Positions 43,552 through 57,343 of a DNA stretch of 64,000 bases are shown here, one piece after another. The notes under the pieces were generated by a model. The model ran no database searches. It was given only the letters and a program-made list of their open reading frames with translations, and was not told the DNA's origin. Each line of letters opens with the position of its first letter. Positions within the stretch are counted from its first letter, which is position 1. Source of the DNA: Colocasia esculenta (lineage: Eukaryota > Streptophyta > Magnoliopsida > Alismatales > Araceae); NCBI GenBank assembly GCA_014218235.1, contig CM024758.1, forward strand, positions 101,903,698-101,967,697, in the 5' to 3' direction. The translations under genes were made by a program, and so were the position numbers.

Positions 43552-46500
43552 ATGGCTTCAGACCGTTCATGGATGTATCGCAGAATAGTTGATCATGTGG
43601 TGTCCCAGGAGTTTAGGGTCAGAGTTGAGAATTTCGTTCAGTTTGCATTGGGGAATCCAAATGCAGAAGTAGACAGCCAGGTGGCATCCGATGTCCTTGT
43701 ATGATTTGTAAAAATTGAAGTGGAATTCCCCATGGGAAGTTCAACGCCATTTATACAGAAAAGGGTTTGTTGAAGGTTATATGAATTGGACATGTCATGG
43801 TGAGGACTTCTGGTCGCACGAGCCTAGTAATGTGGAAGGCACAAGTACGTACGTGGATATGATTGTAGATGCTGCTGGTCCGGCATTCAGTGCACATGTG
43901 GATCCTGTATACGCTGAAGACGTGCCGAATAAGGGAGCCGAAAGATTCTATCAGTTACTTAGGATGCTGATGAGCCATTGTGGGATGGTTGTCAAAAGCA
44001 CACTCGGTTGTCAGCGGTGTCACAGTTGTTGAACTTGAAATCTGAATTTCATATTTCTGAGAATTGCTTTGATCGTCTCCTCCTCATCATCAAGAGCATG
44101 TTACCTCCAGATGAAAAGCTGCCTCCAAATTTTTATCGTGCCAAGAAGATGGTGAATGATTTAGGACTTAGATATGTGAAAATAGATGCATGTCCTAATC
44201 ATTGTATGTTGTATGACAAAGAGAATGCAGATATGGTATCCTGTTCAGTTTGCCGTCATGATAGATTTAACCTAAAAAAGGGTCAATTCTAGGGGAAAGG
44301 ATATACCTTATGCGTCATTGCGATATTTCCCCCTTACACCCAGGCTGCAACGGATGTATATGTCTTCAAATACAGCTAGACATATGAGGTGGCATGCAGA
44401 AAGAGTACGTCGGGACATCGATATTATGACTCATCCTGCAGATGGCGAAGCTTGGATTCATTTCAACCATGTTATCCTATCTTCTCAGGGAGTCACGTAA
44501 TGTGAGGCTTGGTTTATGCACTGACGGATTCATCCATTTGGAGGTTCAGTGCTTCCTACTCCAGCTGGCCAGTGTTCGTGACACCATACAACCTTCCTCC
44601 GAGTATGTGCATGAAGCGAGAGAATTTGTTCCTGTCCTTATTGATTCCTGGTCTGAAAAGTCCTACAAAAATATAGACATCTATCTAAGACCGTTGATTG
44701 ATGAATTGAAATTATTATGGACTGAGGGGTCAATACTTATGATGCATCTAGAAAGCAAAATTTCACCATGAGGGCAGCATTGATGTGGACTATAAGTGGT
44801 TTTCCTGCATATGGAATGCTATCTGGTTGGAGCACATATGTGGGGGCTAGCATGTCCGTATTGTATGGATAATACCAAATCGTTTGTACTTAAACATGGT
44901 GGGAAGTCCTGCTGGTTTGATTGCCATCGTCAGTTTTTACCAGCTGATCACCCTTTCAGAACACAAAAAGATGCATTCCTAAAGAACAGAAAGGAACGAG
45001 ATGAAGTTATATTCGAGAGGTTGTCCGGTCATCATATGGCAGCACGTGTTGAAAATTTGCCAGATATCACACAACGGATGGGTAGTACCCGACACCTTTC
45101 AGGTTTTGGGACGGAGCACAACTGGGTGAAGAAAAGCATTTTCTGGGAGCTACCTTATTGGTTGACTCTTCTAGTGTGGCACAATCTAGACGTGATGCAT
45201 ATCGAGAAAAATGTCTTTGATAATGTATTCAACACAGTTATGGATATCAAAGGTAAAACAAAGGACAATGTGAATGCACGCTTGGACTTGTCCATGCTCT
45301 GTAAACGTCCAGAGTTAGAAATTGTTGAAGTAAATGGGAAATCAATTAAACCAAAAACAGTTTATGTGCTTGGAGGAGGACAAGTTAAGGAAGTGTGTCA
45401 GTGGCTGAAACAGCTGAGATTTCCTGACGGTTATGTGTCAAATATGCTCGTTCTGTCAACGTCAGTGAGGGAAAGATATATGAAATGAAGAGTCACGACT
45501 GCCATGTGTTCATGCAAAGGTTGCTACCTATTGCATTTCGTGACATCTTGCCGAAGCCGCTATGGGGAGCGTTATCTGAGTTGAGTCGATTTTTCACGAT
45601 TCTATCTGCATCAGAACTCAGGCTTCAGGATGTGCAAACTATTGAACAGAATGTGGTCACATGTATGCAAGTTGGAGAAGATATTTCCACCTGGTTTCTT
45701 CGATTCAATGGAGCATTTACTCGTACATCTACCATATGAAGCAAAGGTTGGAGGGCCAGTGCAATATAGATGGATGGATCCATTTGAGAGGTATATGCAT
45801 GATATTAACTGTTTCCTTCTTACAATTGCACTTACATAAGCGATAGATTTTCTAATTGTCTCTTACATTGTGGATGTAGGTGTATGCATGACCTCAAAAT
45901 GAAAGTCCGAAATAAAGCAAAAGTGGAGGGTTCTATTGCTGAGGCATACATTATGGAGGAAATCTCTAACTTTTGTTCAATGTACTTTGAAGCAGACATT
46001 CAAACTCGTTGGACACAACCTCCATGTAATGATGATGGGGGGGAATCTGTGGGTTCAAATCGACTCTCAATATTTACTCATCCTGGACGTGCCTTTGGAC
46101 GTTCTTCAACTCGAATGCTGGATGACAGAGAGTTATGTGCCGCAGAGATATATATTCTTTAAATTGTTCCGAGCTAGAATGTTATGTTGAGTAAGTACTA
46201 ATATCACAATTTAAATTTATATGTAGTTCTTTGCCTTTATTCTACCTATTGAATGTGGTCTGCTATTCATATTGCAGACAATTTGATTCAGAATTAATTC
46301 AAAGAAATCACATCTCACTGATTTTGAGGTTGAAAAAGAACGAGAGAAGTCATTGGCCTTATGGCTAAGAAAACGCGTAAGTGTACACCGTCAAAGAGAT
46401 TCAACAAAATTCATTTCACTTTTTAACTAGCCTTTTCTACACGCAGGTTGAAGAAGGTTTAATTACTGATGAAAGAGTTCGTCAGGTAGCCTACAACCCA

Positions 46501-47235
46501 TACAAATTGCACAGAATTATGTGGGATTTATTGTTAATGGTATAGGTTTCATACAAAAGACTATGGGCAGAATAAATCTACCATGAACAATGGGTATGTG
46601 TAAAAGGGAGTACATACAATGAAAGTGAGTATGACTACTATGGTATTGTAGAGGAGATCCTACAGTTGCAATATCTAGGACAAGACAATCATATATTCTT
46701 GTTCAAGTGTCATTGGTTTGATCCGAATTCCATTCGAAATGACACAACGCATGGGATTGTCGAGCTTAAGCATCAGTCAAAATTGAATACTTATGAGCCA
46801 TTCATCTTAGCCACACAAGCCCAACAAGTGTATTATACAAGCTATCCACATGTACAAACAAAGAACAAAATGATTGGTGGGTAGTTTGCAGAGTTAAGTC
46901 AAGACTATTCTCTGATTATGAATTGGACATGACTGATCAGACACCTGTAGAGGTCAGTGCTGAATTCTTTCAAGAAGACTTTGTCGAAAATGTAGAGTTG
47001 ACAACTCATATTGGAGAAGCTGAATCTGAAGCACCAATGCCTTGTCTCACGGAAATGAGGTCGAAGAAGTCGATCTACGTGAGATGGAAGACAGTAGTGC
47101 TCGTCGTACGATATTGAATGTGAAAGTTCTGATGAGGAAGATGAATATACCAGTGATGAATGTGAAGATGATGATGAAGATGGGGTTGAATTGAACATAT
47201 CGTCATCATCTGAGGAGGAAATGGATATCAATTAA
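43552..47235 (+). pseudogene. TNP2-type CACTA transposase gene (frameshifted)
   Basis: TNP2-like transposases cut and move the element. The start is ATG 43552 (MASDRSWMYRRIVDHVVSQE), just after an AG at 43543-43544. A Cys-rich N-terminal block follows. The transposase core is spread over frames at 44318-45488 (TPRLQRMYMSSNTARHMRWH, ADGEAW, YGMLSGWSTYVGLACPYC across two frames, KSCWFDCHRQFLPADHPFRT, LPYWLTLLVWHNLDVMHIEK, NVFDNVFNTVMDIKGKTKDN). A DUF4218-like part (FRDILPKPLWGALSELSRFF, MHDLKMKVRNKAKVEGSIAE) is split by an intron at 45791-45879. The DUF4216-like part is at 46640-46930. The end is acidic (SSSEEEMDIN). About eight 1-bp shifts break the frame. Confidence 0.85.
45791..45879 (+). 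other. Intron in the TNP2-type gene
   Basis: Donor GAGAG then GTATAT, acceptor GATGTAG. Removal joins ...PFER to CMHDLKMK. The intron start duplicates a MHDIN-like reading, which creates a misleading ORF. Confidence 0.7.
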
Positions 47236-47510
47236 ACAAGGGTAGAATTTTTTCACACTTGTAAAGTATATGTCAAGTAGCACACTTTGAATATAAGTAA
47301 TTGACTAGTACACATTATTATTTTATGTTCTCTATGAAGATATGGTGCGTGGAGCTAGATCTGGTAGCAGTTCTTGGAGAGGCAGCCGTGGAGGGCTTTG
47401 TTCGTCGCATCTGGTATGTATATTTTTCTAATGTAGTCATCTGTGTGTATTTTTCTTTGTGTATTATTATGTGTACTTCTGTAGTGTTAATGCCATTCAA
47501 ATTGTTACAG

Positions 47511-48001
47511 CTTCTGCTTCTCCTTCGGATGAGCGGACACCTCCTCCCCCTAGCAGACTAGGTATGTATTTCATATTTCAAGTATTTTGTAGTCATTATT
47601 TAAAATATTATTAATGTTATTAGAATTGCAACAGTTGCTGTCCTTCTTCTGGATCTCTACCGTACCTGTAGGTATGTATATTTCAATTTTCAGTATTTTT
47701 GTAGTGGCTCTATATACATATTATTAATGTTATTAGAATTGCTACAGGTGTTAGTCCTTCTGCTCCTCCTACCGTGCCCGCAGGTATGTATAATATTTGC
47801 AGATGTACTTTTATTGTGCATTCATCTTCCTCATTACTTATGCCTTCTATTCTAGTTACAGCTGTTGTGCATCCTTCGAGTCTCCTCCTGTAGCAGCTGG
47901 TATGTATATTTAAGTTATACTTTCATGTACGCATTAATTCTGATGCCATTAAAATGTCACATGCTCAGGTCACTCTACACATTCTACAGATGCACCATTA
48001 G
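47511..48001 (+). repeat. Micro-exon chain in the second CACTA gene
   Basis: Five short exons of 51, 37, 36, 38 and 33 bases (47511-47561, 47635-47671, 47748-47783, 47862-47899, 47969-48001). Each is preceded by an AG, and four are followed by GTATGTAT. They encode Ser/Pro/Ala-rich linkers such as GVSPSAPPTVPAG. Exons 3 and 4 and their introns are tandem copies offset by 113 bases (ATTATTAATGTTATTAGAAT at 47607 and 47720). Confidence 0.65.
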
Positions 48002-48379
48002 GTTGTATATTTAAATGTTAGGATATTCTGTAGTCATTATTTAGTATTTTTGTACATTACTCATGTTGTTCTTCAATTTTTCCATGTTCGGTGCCAGAGG
48101 ATGCTGTGAGTCTGCAGGAGGCGGAGGTAGTTTTTATGAGAGCACTCTGCGGGAGGTCTGGATTAATGGGTACGTAATCAACGTGTATGTATTTCTTACG
48201 GGCAATGAGGTGAATTTAGTTCATAATTTGACATTATGCAGTTACATCATTGCAGTGATAAAATAGAGCCTGCTCAAGCATCTCAATTTATCACAAGAAC
48301 ATTACAAGAACACTTTCCTGGACCTATTCATAGATTCAATGATTTCCCGATGGAGGTCCAGGAGCACTTGTATCAGATG

Positions 48380-48384
48380 TTCAT
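48380..48384. repeat. Target site duplication TTCAT (left) of Tekay-2
   Basis: Repeated at 60965-60969. Confidence 0.95.
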
Positions 48385-51300
48385 TGTGACGGCCATCATT
48401 ATACCGCTACAGTTATACCAACCCACGTCAGTATAGCAAGAGTCCTCACAGTGGGACATTTACCCAAACGATACATACAGCTGAGATACACGCGAATATA
48501 CAACAAAGTAGCGGAAGAAAAAGACAACTGTCTCCATTCATTCATCATCCACATTTAACATACATGAAGTTTGCAATTAACAAAAGGACTAAGAGTTCAC
48601 ATAATTTAAATTGCTGAAATTAAATACATAATGTCCACACTTATACATTCTTTTCATGATAATTCCAATACAATGTTCAAAGTACATACTATGAAGTACA
48701 CAAATCACAAAGAAGCTCCAAAACTAGCTAATCTCCGCGCTCGGAGTCCGTCTCCACTGTCTCCTCCAAAGGTGCCACGTCACCAACTACACCTGTACGC
48801 CTAAGCAAGGAATGAGTCCAAAGACTCAGCAAGCAACACTACTCATAACATACACGTATAATTCATAGAGGTTCTACATGCACATTTACAATTTTCAAAA
48901 CAGGGCATGCTAGTCATGTCAAGGTTTCAACCTATCATGAAAGTTTTACAATTTTACACATGGATCATTTTTTCAGATTTCTAAGAATAAAATTTACCTA
49001 TCACATGCTCTCTATTCAATTTACTCATGAAGCATTGTCTTTAAAGAACCAAGACAGAGCTTCCAACATGACATTGTACATACATGAAAGGAAAACCGAC
49101 TAGCATGGATCTTACAAGTTTTTAAACCATACATAAACGTTTTCACATGCTTTAAGTTGCTGATTTCACATGGTTTCATGGCTGAAAACCTATACACGAG
49201 AGCTACAATATTGTGTAAAACATATCATGTGAAACAACCCTCAAGCTATCTTGTACCCGTGTTCACCATTATCTCTAACATGGATTCTAGACATCTTTGC
49301 ACATATAAACTTGATGATAACAACATAGATTCTGATTTTCCACATGGTTTCAGATTTGTCTCACATGGGTTTCAACAACATATTCTCACATTTAAATTTC
49401 AATCGCATTTTTCTTTACACAAGTTTCCCCTTTCACATGGTTGCACTTTACACATACACATTCAACATTGTTGTCACTTACACATTTACCATGAACACAT
49501 ACACATTACACATTACACATTTGGGTAGTGCCGTGACACTAGCCCAACCCACCAAGAAGGACATATACACATCACATACACATAGACGCCATCTAGGCAT
49601 TCCAATGGCCACTCTTGGACTGCGCAGACCGGGAGAACAAGTCTCCACCCTAATAGCAAGAGTCCTCACAGTGGGACATTTACCCAAACGATACATACAG
49701 CTGAGATACACGCGAATATACAACAAAGTAGCGGAAGAAAAAGACAACTGTCTCCATTCATTCATCATCCACATTTAACATACATGAAGTTTGCAATTAA
49801 CAAAAGGAACTAAGAGTTCACATAATTTAAATTGCTGAAATTAAATACATAATGTTACACTTATACATTCTTTTCATGATAATTCCAATACAATGTTCAA
49901 AGTACATACTATGAAGTACACAATCACAAAGAAGCTCCAAAACTAGCTAATCTCCGCGCTCGGAGTCCGTCTCCACTGTCTCCTCCAAAGGTGCCACGTC
50001 ACCAACTACACCTGTACGCCGAAGCAAGGAATGAGTCCAAGACTCAGCAAGCAACACTACTCATAACATACACGTATAATTCATAGGGGTTCTACATGCA
50101 CATTTACAATTTTCAAAACAGGGCATGCTAGTCATGTCAAGTTTCAACCTATCATGAAAGTTTTACAATTTAACACATGGATCATGTTTTCAGATTTCTA
50201 AGAATAAAATTTACCTATCACATGCTCTCTATTCAATTTACTCATGAAGCATTGTCTTTAAAGAACCAAGACATGAGAGCTTCCAACATGAACATTGTAC
50301 ATACATGAAAGGAAAACACGACTAGCATGGATCTTACATGTTTTTTAACACTACATAAACGTTTTCACATGCTTTAAGTTGCTGATTTCACATGGTTTCA
50401 TGGCTGAAAACCTATACATGAGAGCTACAATATTGTGTAAAACATATCATGTGAACACCCATCAGCTATCTTGTACCCGTGTTCACCAATTATCCCTAAC
50501 ATGGATTCTAGACATCTTTGCACATATAAACATGATGATAACAACATAAGATTCTGATTTCACATGGTTTCAGATTTGTCTCACATGGGTTTCAACAACA
50601 TATTCTCACATTTAGAATTCACATTTTCTTTACACAAGTTTCCCTTTCACATGGTTGCACTTTACACATACACATTCACATTGTTCACTTACACATTTAC
50701 ACATGAACACATACACATTACACATTACACATTTTAGGTGCCGTGACACATAGTCCAAACCACCAAAGAAGGACATATACACATCACATTACACATAGAC
50801 GCCATCTAGGCATTCCAATGGCCACTCTTGGACTGCGCAGACCGGGAGAACAAGTCTCCACCCTAACCAGTAGTACTTGTCCACCTCCAGGATTTCCCCC
50901 TAATGCCCTTAGGGTCACTTACACATTGAACTTTCTCAGGGGGACTTTTCCCTGATACAGCTCCACTACCCTCTGCGAAGCAGTGTCACATTGGCACAAT
51001 TACACTTTACCATTTTACCGATTACACATGGTTTTACACATGTCACCTTTAATCTCATTCGCTTTCTCACTCACATGTATTTCTCTATTTTTCCTAACAT
51101 GGCACTACAAAGTTTCAGGAGTTTAACACACAGTAGATGCACTAATCAAGTTAGGTTTAAGCAATATCTAATCACATTACGATATCATACGTAGATTCTA
51201 TAATTCACATGGAAAATACATAACTTCTATATACTGGTCCAAATGACCTGAAATTTTAACCACATGTTGTTTTTAGGTTCCAGATCGTACACTTAATTTT

Positions 51301-52846
51301 TCAGACTTTTCTGAGCTAAATGGAATTTACAGTAATAAAACACCTATTAGCATGCTTTTCACAACTTAAGTTAACATGGGGTTTAACACATCTTGCAATT
51401 TGCCACTTACTGTTTTAACAGAGGCTACTAACATATGCATGATTTGAGAATACAAGATTACCCTAAATCATACCTCTATAGTTAATCAGCACAATCTTTC
51501 TTGTATGTCTTTTTACTTACCGAACCGGATTTATTGGCCATTTATACAACCATGGATAATTTATCAAAATTGCATACACATATACTGACCCACTAATCTT
51601 CTGATCAGACAAAACCAAGGCATTCAGACTAATCCTAACCATGAACATGGATTTGCAAGATTTTTGACAAGTCATGCTCACAAGTTTAAGGGATACAATA
51701 TTTCAACATTCACCACACACATCACAATCGTCCACACACACACAATTGACAATGTACATAGAGTATAAGGTTACCATATATCTCATCACGGAAACCATAC
51801 CGAAATTAATGTAAAGAAGGGCAGAACAGTTCACTGTTTTGTCCAGAGGAACTTGGCAGCGGTCTCTGGCCGCTGACTCAGGGTCAGCGGCATGGCTGAT
51901 GGCGCCAAGCATGATCTGGGCGTCCACGGACCTTGCCGTCGATTCAGGTCTGTGCAGAAACACAGACCCGACCTCTCAAGATTGGGTGAATGGGAGGGTC
52001 TAGGACTCGAGGGAAAATGCTCAAAAATCATAAAACCGACCTAGACTCATAAGGGAACATCATGGATAGGTCACTTGCCTTTTAAAAATTCCTCCAAAGG
52101 TCTAGGGTGTTGGTGAAGCCCTCCTTGGGCAGTCCCAAGAAGCCTCCAAATGAACTCTCCTCCGGTTCTTGAGCGAGATCCACAGCAAGCCGAGGTCGGG
52201 GAAGCCTTCCTCGTCGGTCCAGCAACCTCCTTGAAGCAGTGGACGCCGGATCAAGCTTCAGAAGTGTGGATTTTTGGGTGGCAAGGATGAGGTTTCTCAC
52301 AGTTTTCTTCTAGGGGTTCTCTTCTTCTCTTTTTTCTCCTCTTGCAAGGTGAAGGGAGAGTGGGAAGAGGCCATTTCGGGTTCAGACATAAGGGAGTCCT
52401 CTCCCACTCTTGGGTGAGTTGACAGCCCTCAGAGCCATTGGGGACAGCCCCCCATGGCTGGCTTTCTTGTTTCAGAAGCTTGCAGCTCTGCTGCGCATGC
52501 AGGCCAGAGAGATTGGCGTCTATATCGCTGACGCCAGGGTTAGTATTGGCGTCCAGGTCTGGACGCTGACACCACCTCAGCGCCAGGGGTTGACGCCAAG
52601 GTGGCCTTCGGCCAGAACTCTAAAATACGCAGAAAACCATGCATACCATGCGTATATACATGCAATATGTATACGGTATTATATCCATACTACCACCATG
52701 CAATACATACATTATTTATATTTAATATAAACACATGCATACGTACTTGTACTAATTAATACGTACGTAAATATGTATATACATACACAAGCACAAATAT
52801 ATACACATAAATACAATTAATGCGACGGAAAATCGAGGGCCTTACA
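48385..52846 (-). repeat. 3' LTR of Tekay-2 with an internal tandem duplication
   Basis: TGTGACGG at the left end and CTTACA at the right (plus strand). Its length of 4462 compares with 3232 in the 5' LTR. The segment 48434-49653 is repeated as 49654-50866 (offset 1220). At the junction CCACCCTAA is followed by TAGCAAGAGTCC instead of CCAGT. Confidence 0.92.
48434..50866 (-). repeat. 1.22-kb tandem duplication within the LTR
   Basis: Two copies, 48434-49653 and 49654-50866, nearly identical apart from small indels. At most one or two bases of shared sequence lie at the breakpoint. The 5' LTR (57733-60964) has a single copy. Confidence 0.9.
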
Positions 52847-52862
52847 CCCTCTCCCCCTTAAA
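52847..52862 (-). other. Polypurine tract of Tekay-2
   Basis: CCCTCTCCCCCTTAAA on the plus strand, next to the 3' LTR. Confidence 0.88.
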
Positions 52863-52879
52863 GAAACTTCGTCCTCGAA

Positions 52880-55800
52880 GTTAGAACGACACTACTCAAA
52901 CAAAAGGGGATACTTCTTCTTCATCGCATCCTCAAGCTCCCACGTAGCCTCCTTACGTGAGAAGTTCCGCCATAGAACTTTCACCGACGCAATACTCTTG
53001 TTCCGGAGATGCTGAACCTTCCGTCAAGAATGGCTACTGGTTGCTCGACATACGAAAGATCTGGCTGGATCTCCACTGGCTCATGACTAATCACATGAGA
53101 TGGATCTCGGACATACTTCCTGAGCATAGACACGTGGAATACCGGGTGAACGCTAGCCAAAGCTGGGGTAATGCTAGCTCGTACGCCACGCTGCCCAAAC
53201 GTCTGAGAATCTCATATGGGCCAATGAATCTAGGGCTTAGCTTGCTATGCCTGCCAAATCTGACAACACCTCGAGTAGGCGATATCTTCAAGAAGACATG
53301 ATCGCCAACCTCGAACTCTAAATCCTTCCTCCTATTGTCGGCATAACTCTTCTGCCTATCCTGTGCGCAACAAGCCTTTTCCTGATAAGCTGGATCTTAT
53401 CCGAAGTTTCCTGAACTAACTCGGTCCGATCAACTGCCTATCACCAGTCTCCTCCCAACATAAAGGAGATCTGCAGGGCCTACCATACAACACCTCGAAT
53501 GGAGCCATACCAATACTAGCATGAAAGTTGTTGTTGTATGCGAACTCCACAAGAGGTAAATGACGCTCCCAATCGTCCTTCCAATCCAGAACACACGCTC
53601 TCAACATATCCTCGAGCGTCTGGATAGTCCTCTCGGACTGTCCATCGGTCTGGGGATGAACGCCGAACTTAGCTTCAGCTCCGAACCTAACGCATCCTGA
53701 AGACCCTTCCACAATCTCGAAGTAAATCCGGATCTCGATCCGAAATGATCGACTTCGGCACACCATGCAATCTAATGATGCCACTAACATACAATCTAGC
53801 TAAACTCTCTACTGACTACTTCTTCTTCATAGGCAAGAAATGAGCAGTCTTCGAGAATCTATCTACAACTACCCAATCAAGTCATTGCCCCTTCTAGATC
53901 GAGGCAAACCCGAACGAAGTCCATAGTGACAGCTTCCCACTTCCACACGGGGATATCCATCCTCTGCATAAGGCCGGATGGTCGCTGCCGCTCGGCTTTC
54001 ACTTGCTGACATACTAGACATCTAGACACATAATCCGTAACATCTTTCTTCATGCCGGACCACCAAAATGATCTCTTCAGGTCTTGATACATCTTAGTGT
54101 TACCCGGATGAATAGAGAATCGCGATCTATGAGCCTCCGCTAACACATGCTCACGGACATCTACCACATCGGGGACACAAACACGGTGCTGAAATCTAAT
54201 CACACCGTCCTCATCACGAGCAATGCCCACCTTACCCACTAACTCTAACAATCTAGGGTCGGCTTTCTACTGCTCAATCACCTCATCCAAGACTGAGGAT
54301 CTAAGGGATAGCTGAGCTACAAAAGCCTGACACAGCGATGGCTCTAACTCGGTCATAGAGCACGCTGCATCCTCCAACATCTTCCAATCCTGCTAGAGCG
54401 AAGACCTCTTTCTACTAAGAGCATCCGCTACGATGTTCCTTTCCAGGGTGATACTGAAGGTCGAAGTCATAGTCCTTCAAGAACTCAATCCATCTCCTCT
54501 GCCTCAGGTTTAATTCCTTTTGGGAGAAAAGATACTTCAAGCTCTTGTGGTCGGTAAACACTCAAATCTGACACCATAAAGATAGTGCCTCCAGATCATT
54601 AGTGCATGAACCACAGCTGCGAGCTCCAAATCATGAGTCGGATAGTTCCTCTCATGCTCCTTCAATTGACGAGAAGCATAAGCCACTACCCTGTCTTGCT
54701 GCATTAGCACACATCCTAAACCAATCTGAGATGCATCCGTATAAATGGCAAAGCCCTCTAGACCACTAGGCAATACCAATACCGGAGCAGAAGTAAGCTT
54801 AGCCTTCAATAGCTGAAAGCTACGCTCACATGCCTCAGACCATACAAACTTCTCACCCTTTCTGGTCAGCTTTGTCAAAGGGGCGGCGATGGACGAGAAA
54901 CTCAATGAATCGCCGATAATAACAGCTAACCCAATGAAACTACGAATCTCCAAAGGGGTCCTGGGAACCTCCCAATCCATAACTGCCTGGACCTTTGCTG
55001 GATCAACAGCTACACCAGCGTCGGAGATAACATGCCGGAAATGAACCTCGCGCAACCAAAAATCGCACTTGCTGAATTTGCATGCAGCTTGTGCTCACGA
55101 AGAACCTCTAACACTAACCTCAAATGCTGACGGTGGGTGGCCTCATCGGAGAGTAGACCAACACATCGTCATAAACACTATGACAAAGCTATCTAAATAC
55201 GGACTAAACACCCGGTTCATGAGATCCATGAACACTGCAGGGGCGTTGGTCAATCCGAAAGGAAGGACCAAGAACTCATAATGTCCATAACGGGTTCTAA
55301 ATGCCATCTTGGACACATCCTCGTTCCTAATCCGCAACTGATGATAACCAGATCGCAAGTCAATCTTGGAAAAGACTGATGCATCCTGCAACTGGTCAAA
55401 CAGATCATCAATCCGAGGTAAGGGATACCTGTTCTTCACAGTCACTTGGTTCAACTTCCTATAATCAATACACAACCTAAGTGACCCGTCTTTCTTCTTG
55501 ACGAACAATACAGGTGCGCCCCAAGGGGAAACACTAGGGCGAATGAATCCCTTATCGAGCAATTCTTGCAATTGCTTCCTCAACTTCGCTAACTCTGCAG
55601 GTGCCATCCTATATGGGGCCTTCGAGATAGGAGAGGTGCCGGAAGCAACTCTATAGTGAACTCTATCTCTATCCGGTGGCAATCCAGAAAGTCATCGGGA
55701 AAGACATCTGGAAAATCCTGCACCCATCGATCTCTGCAAGAGTCAGTGACGAACCAAACGGGTACTAGCATATACGCTGGCAAGAAATGCGTCACAACCC

Positions 55801-56250
55801 TTGTTCACCATGCGCATCGCCTTCATGGCAGAGATAACTAACTTTCCCGCTAAGTTCTTTGGCAAGGGATGAGAGAACTCGTCCTCACCAGGAATGCGGA
55901 AAACAATCCTCTTCCGACGACAATCCACTAACGCATAGTGCTCCTCTAGCCAATCCAGACCAAGATGCAATCATAGTCCTTCATCTTTAGCAAGAAGAAA
56001 CACCCATCTAGGAATCTATCCTCAATGCACACAGGTAACGACGGAATGCACTTCCTAGTCGATACTTACCGCAGGGGTGTGCACAGACAAAGGGACCTCT
56101 AACTCCTCAGACTCTATGCCTGACTCTAGGGCTAACTGCCTAGCGAACCGCTCGAAAATGAACGAGTGAGTAGCACCCGTATCAAACAAAACCCGAGCGT
56201 GCACACCGAAAAGCAAAACCGTACCTTCGGTGACATGCTCCGCCTGCTCG
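52880..56250 (-). pseudogene. pol of Tekay-2 (broken)
   Basis: Reading right to left: protease (VLFDTGATHSFIFERFARQL, 56055-56381), the DWLEEHYALVDCRRKR segment (55743-55970), RT (PISKAPYRMAPAELAKLRKQ, CIDYRKLNQVTVKNRYPLPR, 55143-55682), RNase H (FAIYTDASQIGLGCVLMQQ, 54537-55055), integrase zinc region (CLVCQQVKAERQRPSGL, 53877-54251), core with HPQTDGQSERTIQTLEDMLR (53416-53790), then C-terminal part (53091-53291) and a chromodomain-like end near 52890-53060. A one-base deletion falls inside the RT active-site codons near 55170, shifting the frame at the catalytic Asp pair. Clearly not translatable as it stands. Confidence 0.88.
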
Positions 56251-56991
56251 GCGTCCTCGCGAGCTAAAGCAAACACTCGAGCTGGGCTCGAGGCCTTCCT
56301 GGTCTTCCTGTAGCTGGCGCGGCTGCCGCTACTGCTGGTGCTGGCGCTCCACGCTGAGCTCCTTGCTGAAGTCTTGGGCAATCTTTAATCTTGTCGTCGC
56401 TGCTCCCACACTTCAAGCATCTACCCGCTACCAACCAACACTCGGTACCACCGTGTGTCTTCCCGCAATGGGGACACTCCTTCTTCACCAGGGGAACGTA
56501 CAGAAGGTACCTGAGAGTTGCCGACTGCCACTGATTTCTGCGGTGTCTGGTACACCGTTTTCTTCTTATCCTGCCGCTGGAATGTCGCTGCCGGCCTCTT
56601 TATGAAGCCTTCTTCTCCTCCAGATATTGCTCCATTTCTCCCTCCTGTCTGCAGGCAGCGCTGAGGGCCTCGTCTAGCGTGCGGTGGTCAAACACACGAG
56701 TCTCATCCGCAGTGATGGCTTGAGTCCCATCACGAACTTCTTCATCTTCCTGCGCTCATCCTCTACGATATGCGGTGCATACTTAGAAAGTTCAGAAAAC
56801 CTTGCCTCGTATTCCAGGACGGTCATTGATCCTTGCGTCAGGGAAAGGAATTCTTGCTCCATCTTGTCCTTGATATGCTCTGGGACGAACTTGGCTCGAA
56901 AGAGTCTCACGAACGCGTCCCACGTCACGTCTACTGCTCCGTCCTCAAAGCGTGTATGCAGTAGGGAGGACCACCATACATCAGCTCTCTC

Positions 56992-57068
56992 CTGCAATAC
57001 ACCTTCATAAGCACCAACTAACAAATTCTAACTTGACAAACAACATACAAGCATAAACTAAAGCATAC
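56992..57068 (-). other. gag intron 2 of Tekay-2
   Basis: Starts GTATGC and ends TTGCAG on the minus strand, 77 bases, with a stop. Same position as 7648-7716 in Tekay-1. Confidence 0.78.
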
Positions 57069-57261
57069 CTGTAGCATGTAGGTGGCTAATGTCACCTTAT
57101 CCTCATCAGGACACCTGATAGCTCGGAAGATTTTCTCTGTCTCCCTCATCCAGCTTTCTGCCATTAACGGATCACTCCCCCTTAAAAGAGGGTGGGGTCA
57201 TCCTCTTGAATCGCTCCATGATGGAAGGTCCACCATGGTCCTGAGCTGGTGCCTGAGCCTG

Positions 57262-57343
57262 CTACATTAAACAAAAAAACATATACGATAAACACAATAT
57301 CATGCAATTTAAATAGCAAGCTACTTAGCTTTCATTATTCTAC
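57262..57343 (-). other. gag intron 1 of Tekay-2
   Basis: CCAG then GTAGAA at the start, TTAATGTAG at the end, 82 bases, AT-rich. Same position as 7370-7452. Confidence 0.75.

Noticed and set aside
44318..45739. Several separate small genes
   Set aside because: They are pieces of one TNP2-type transposase gene separated by single-base shifts.
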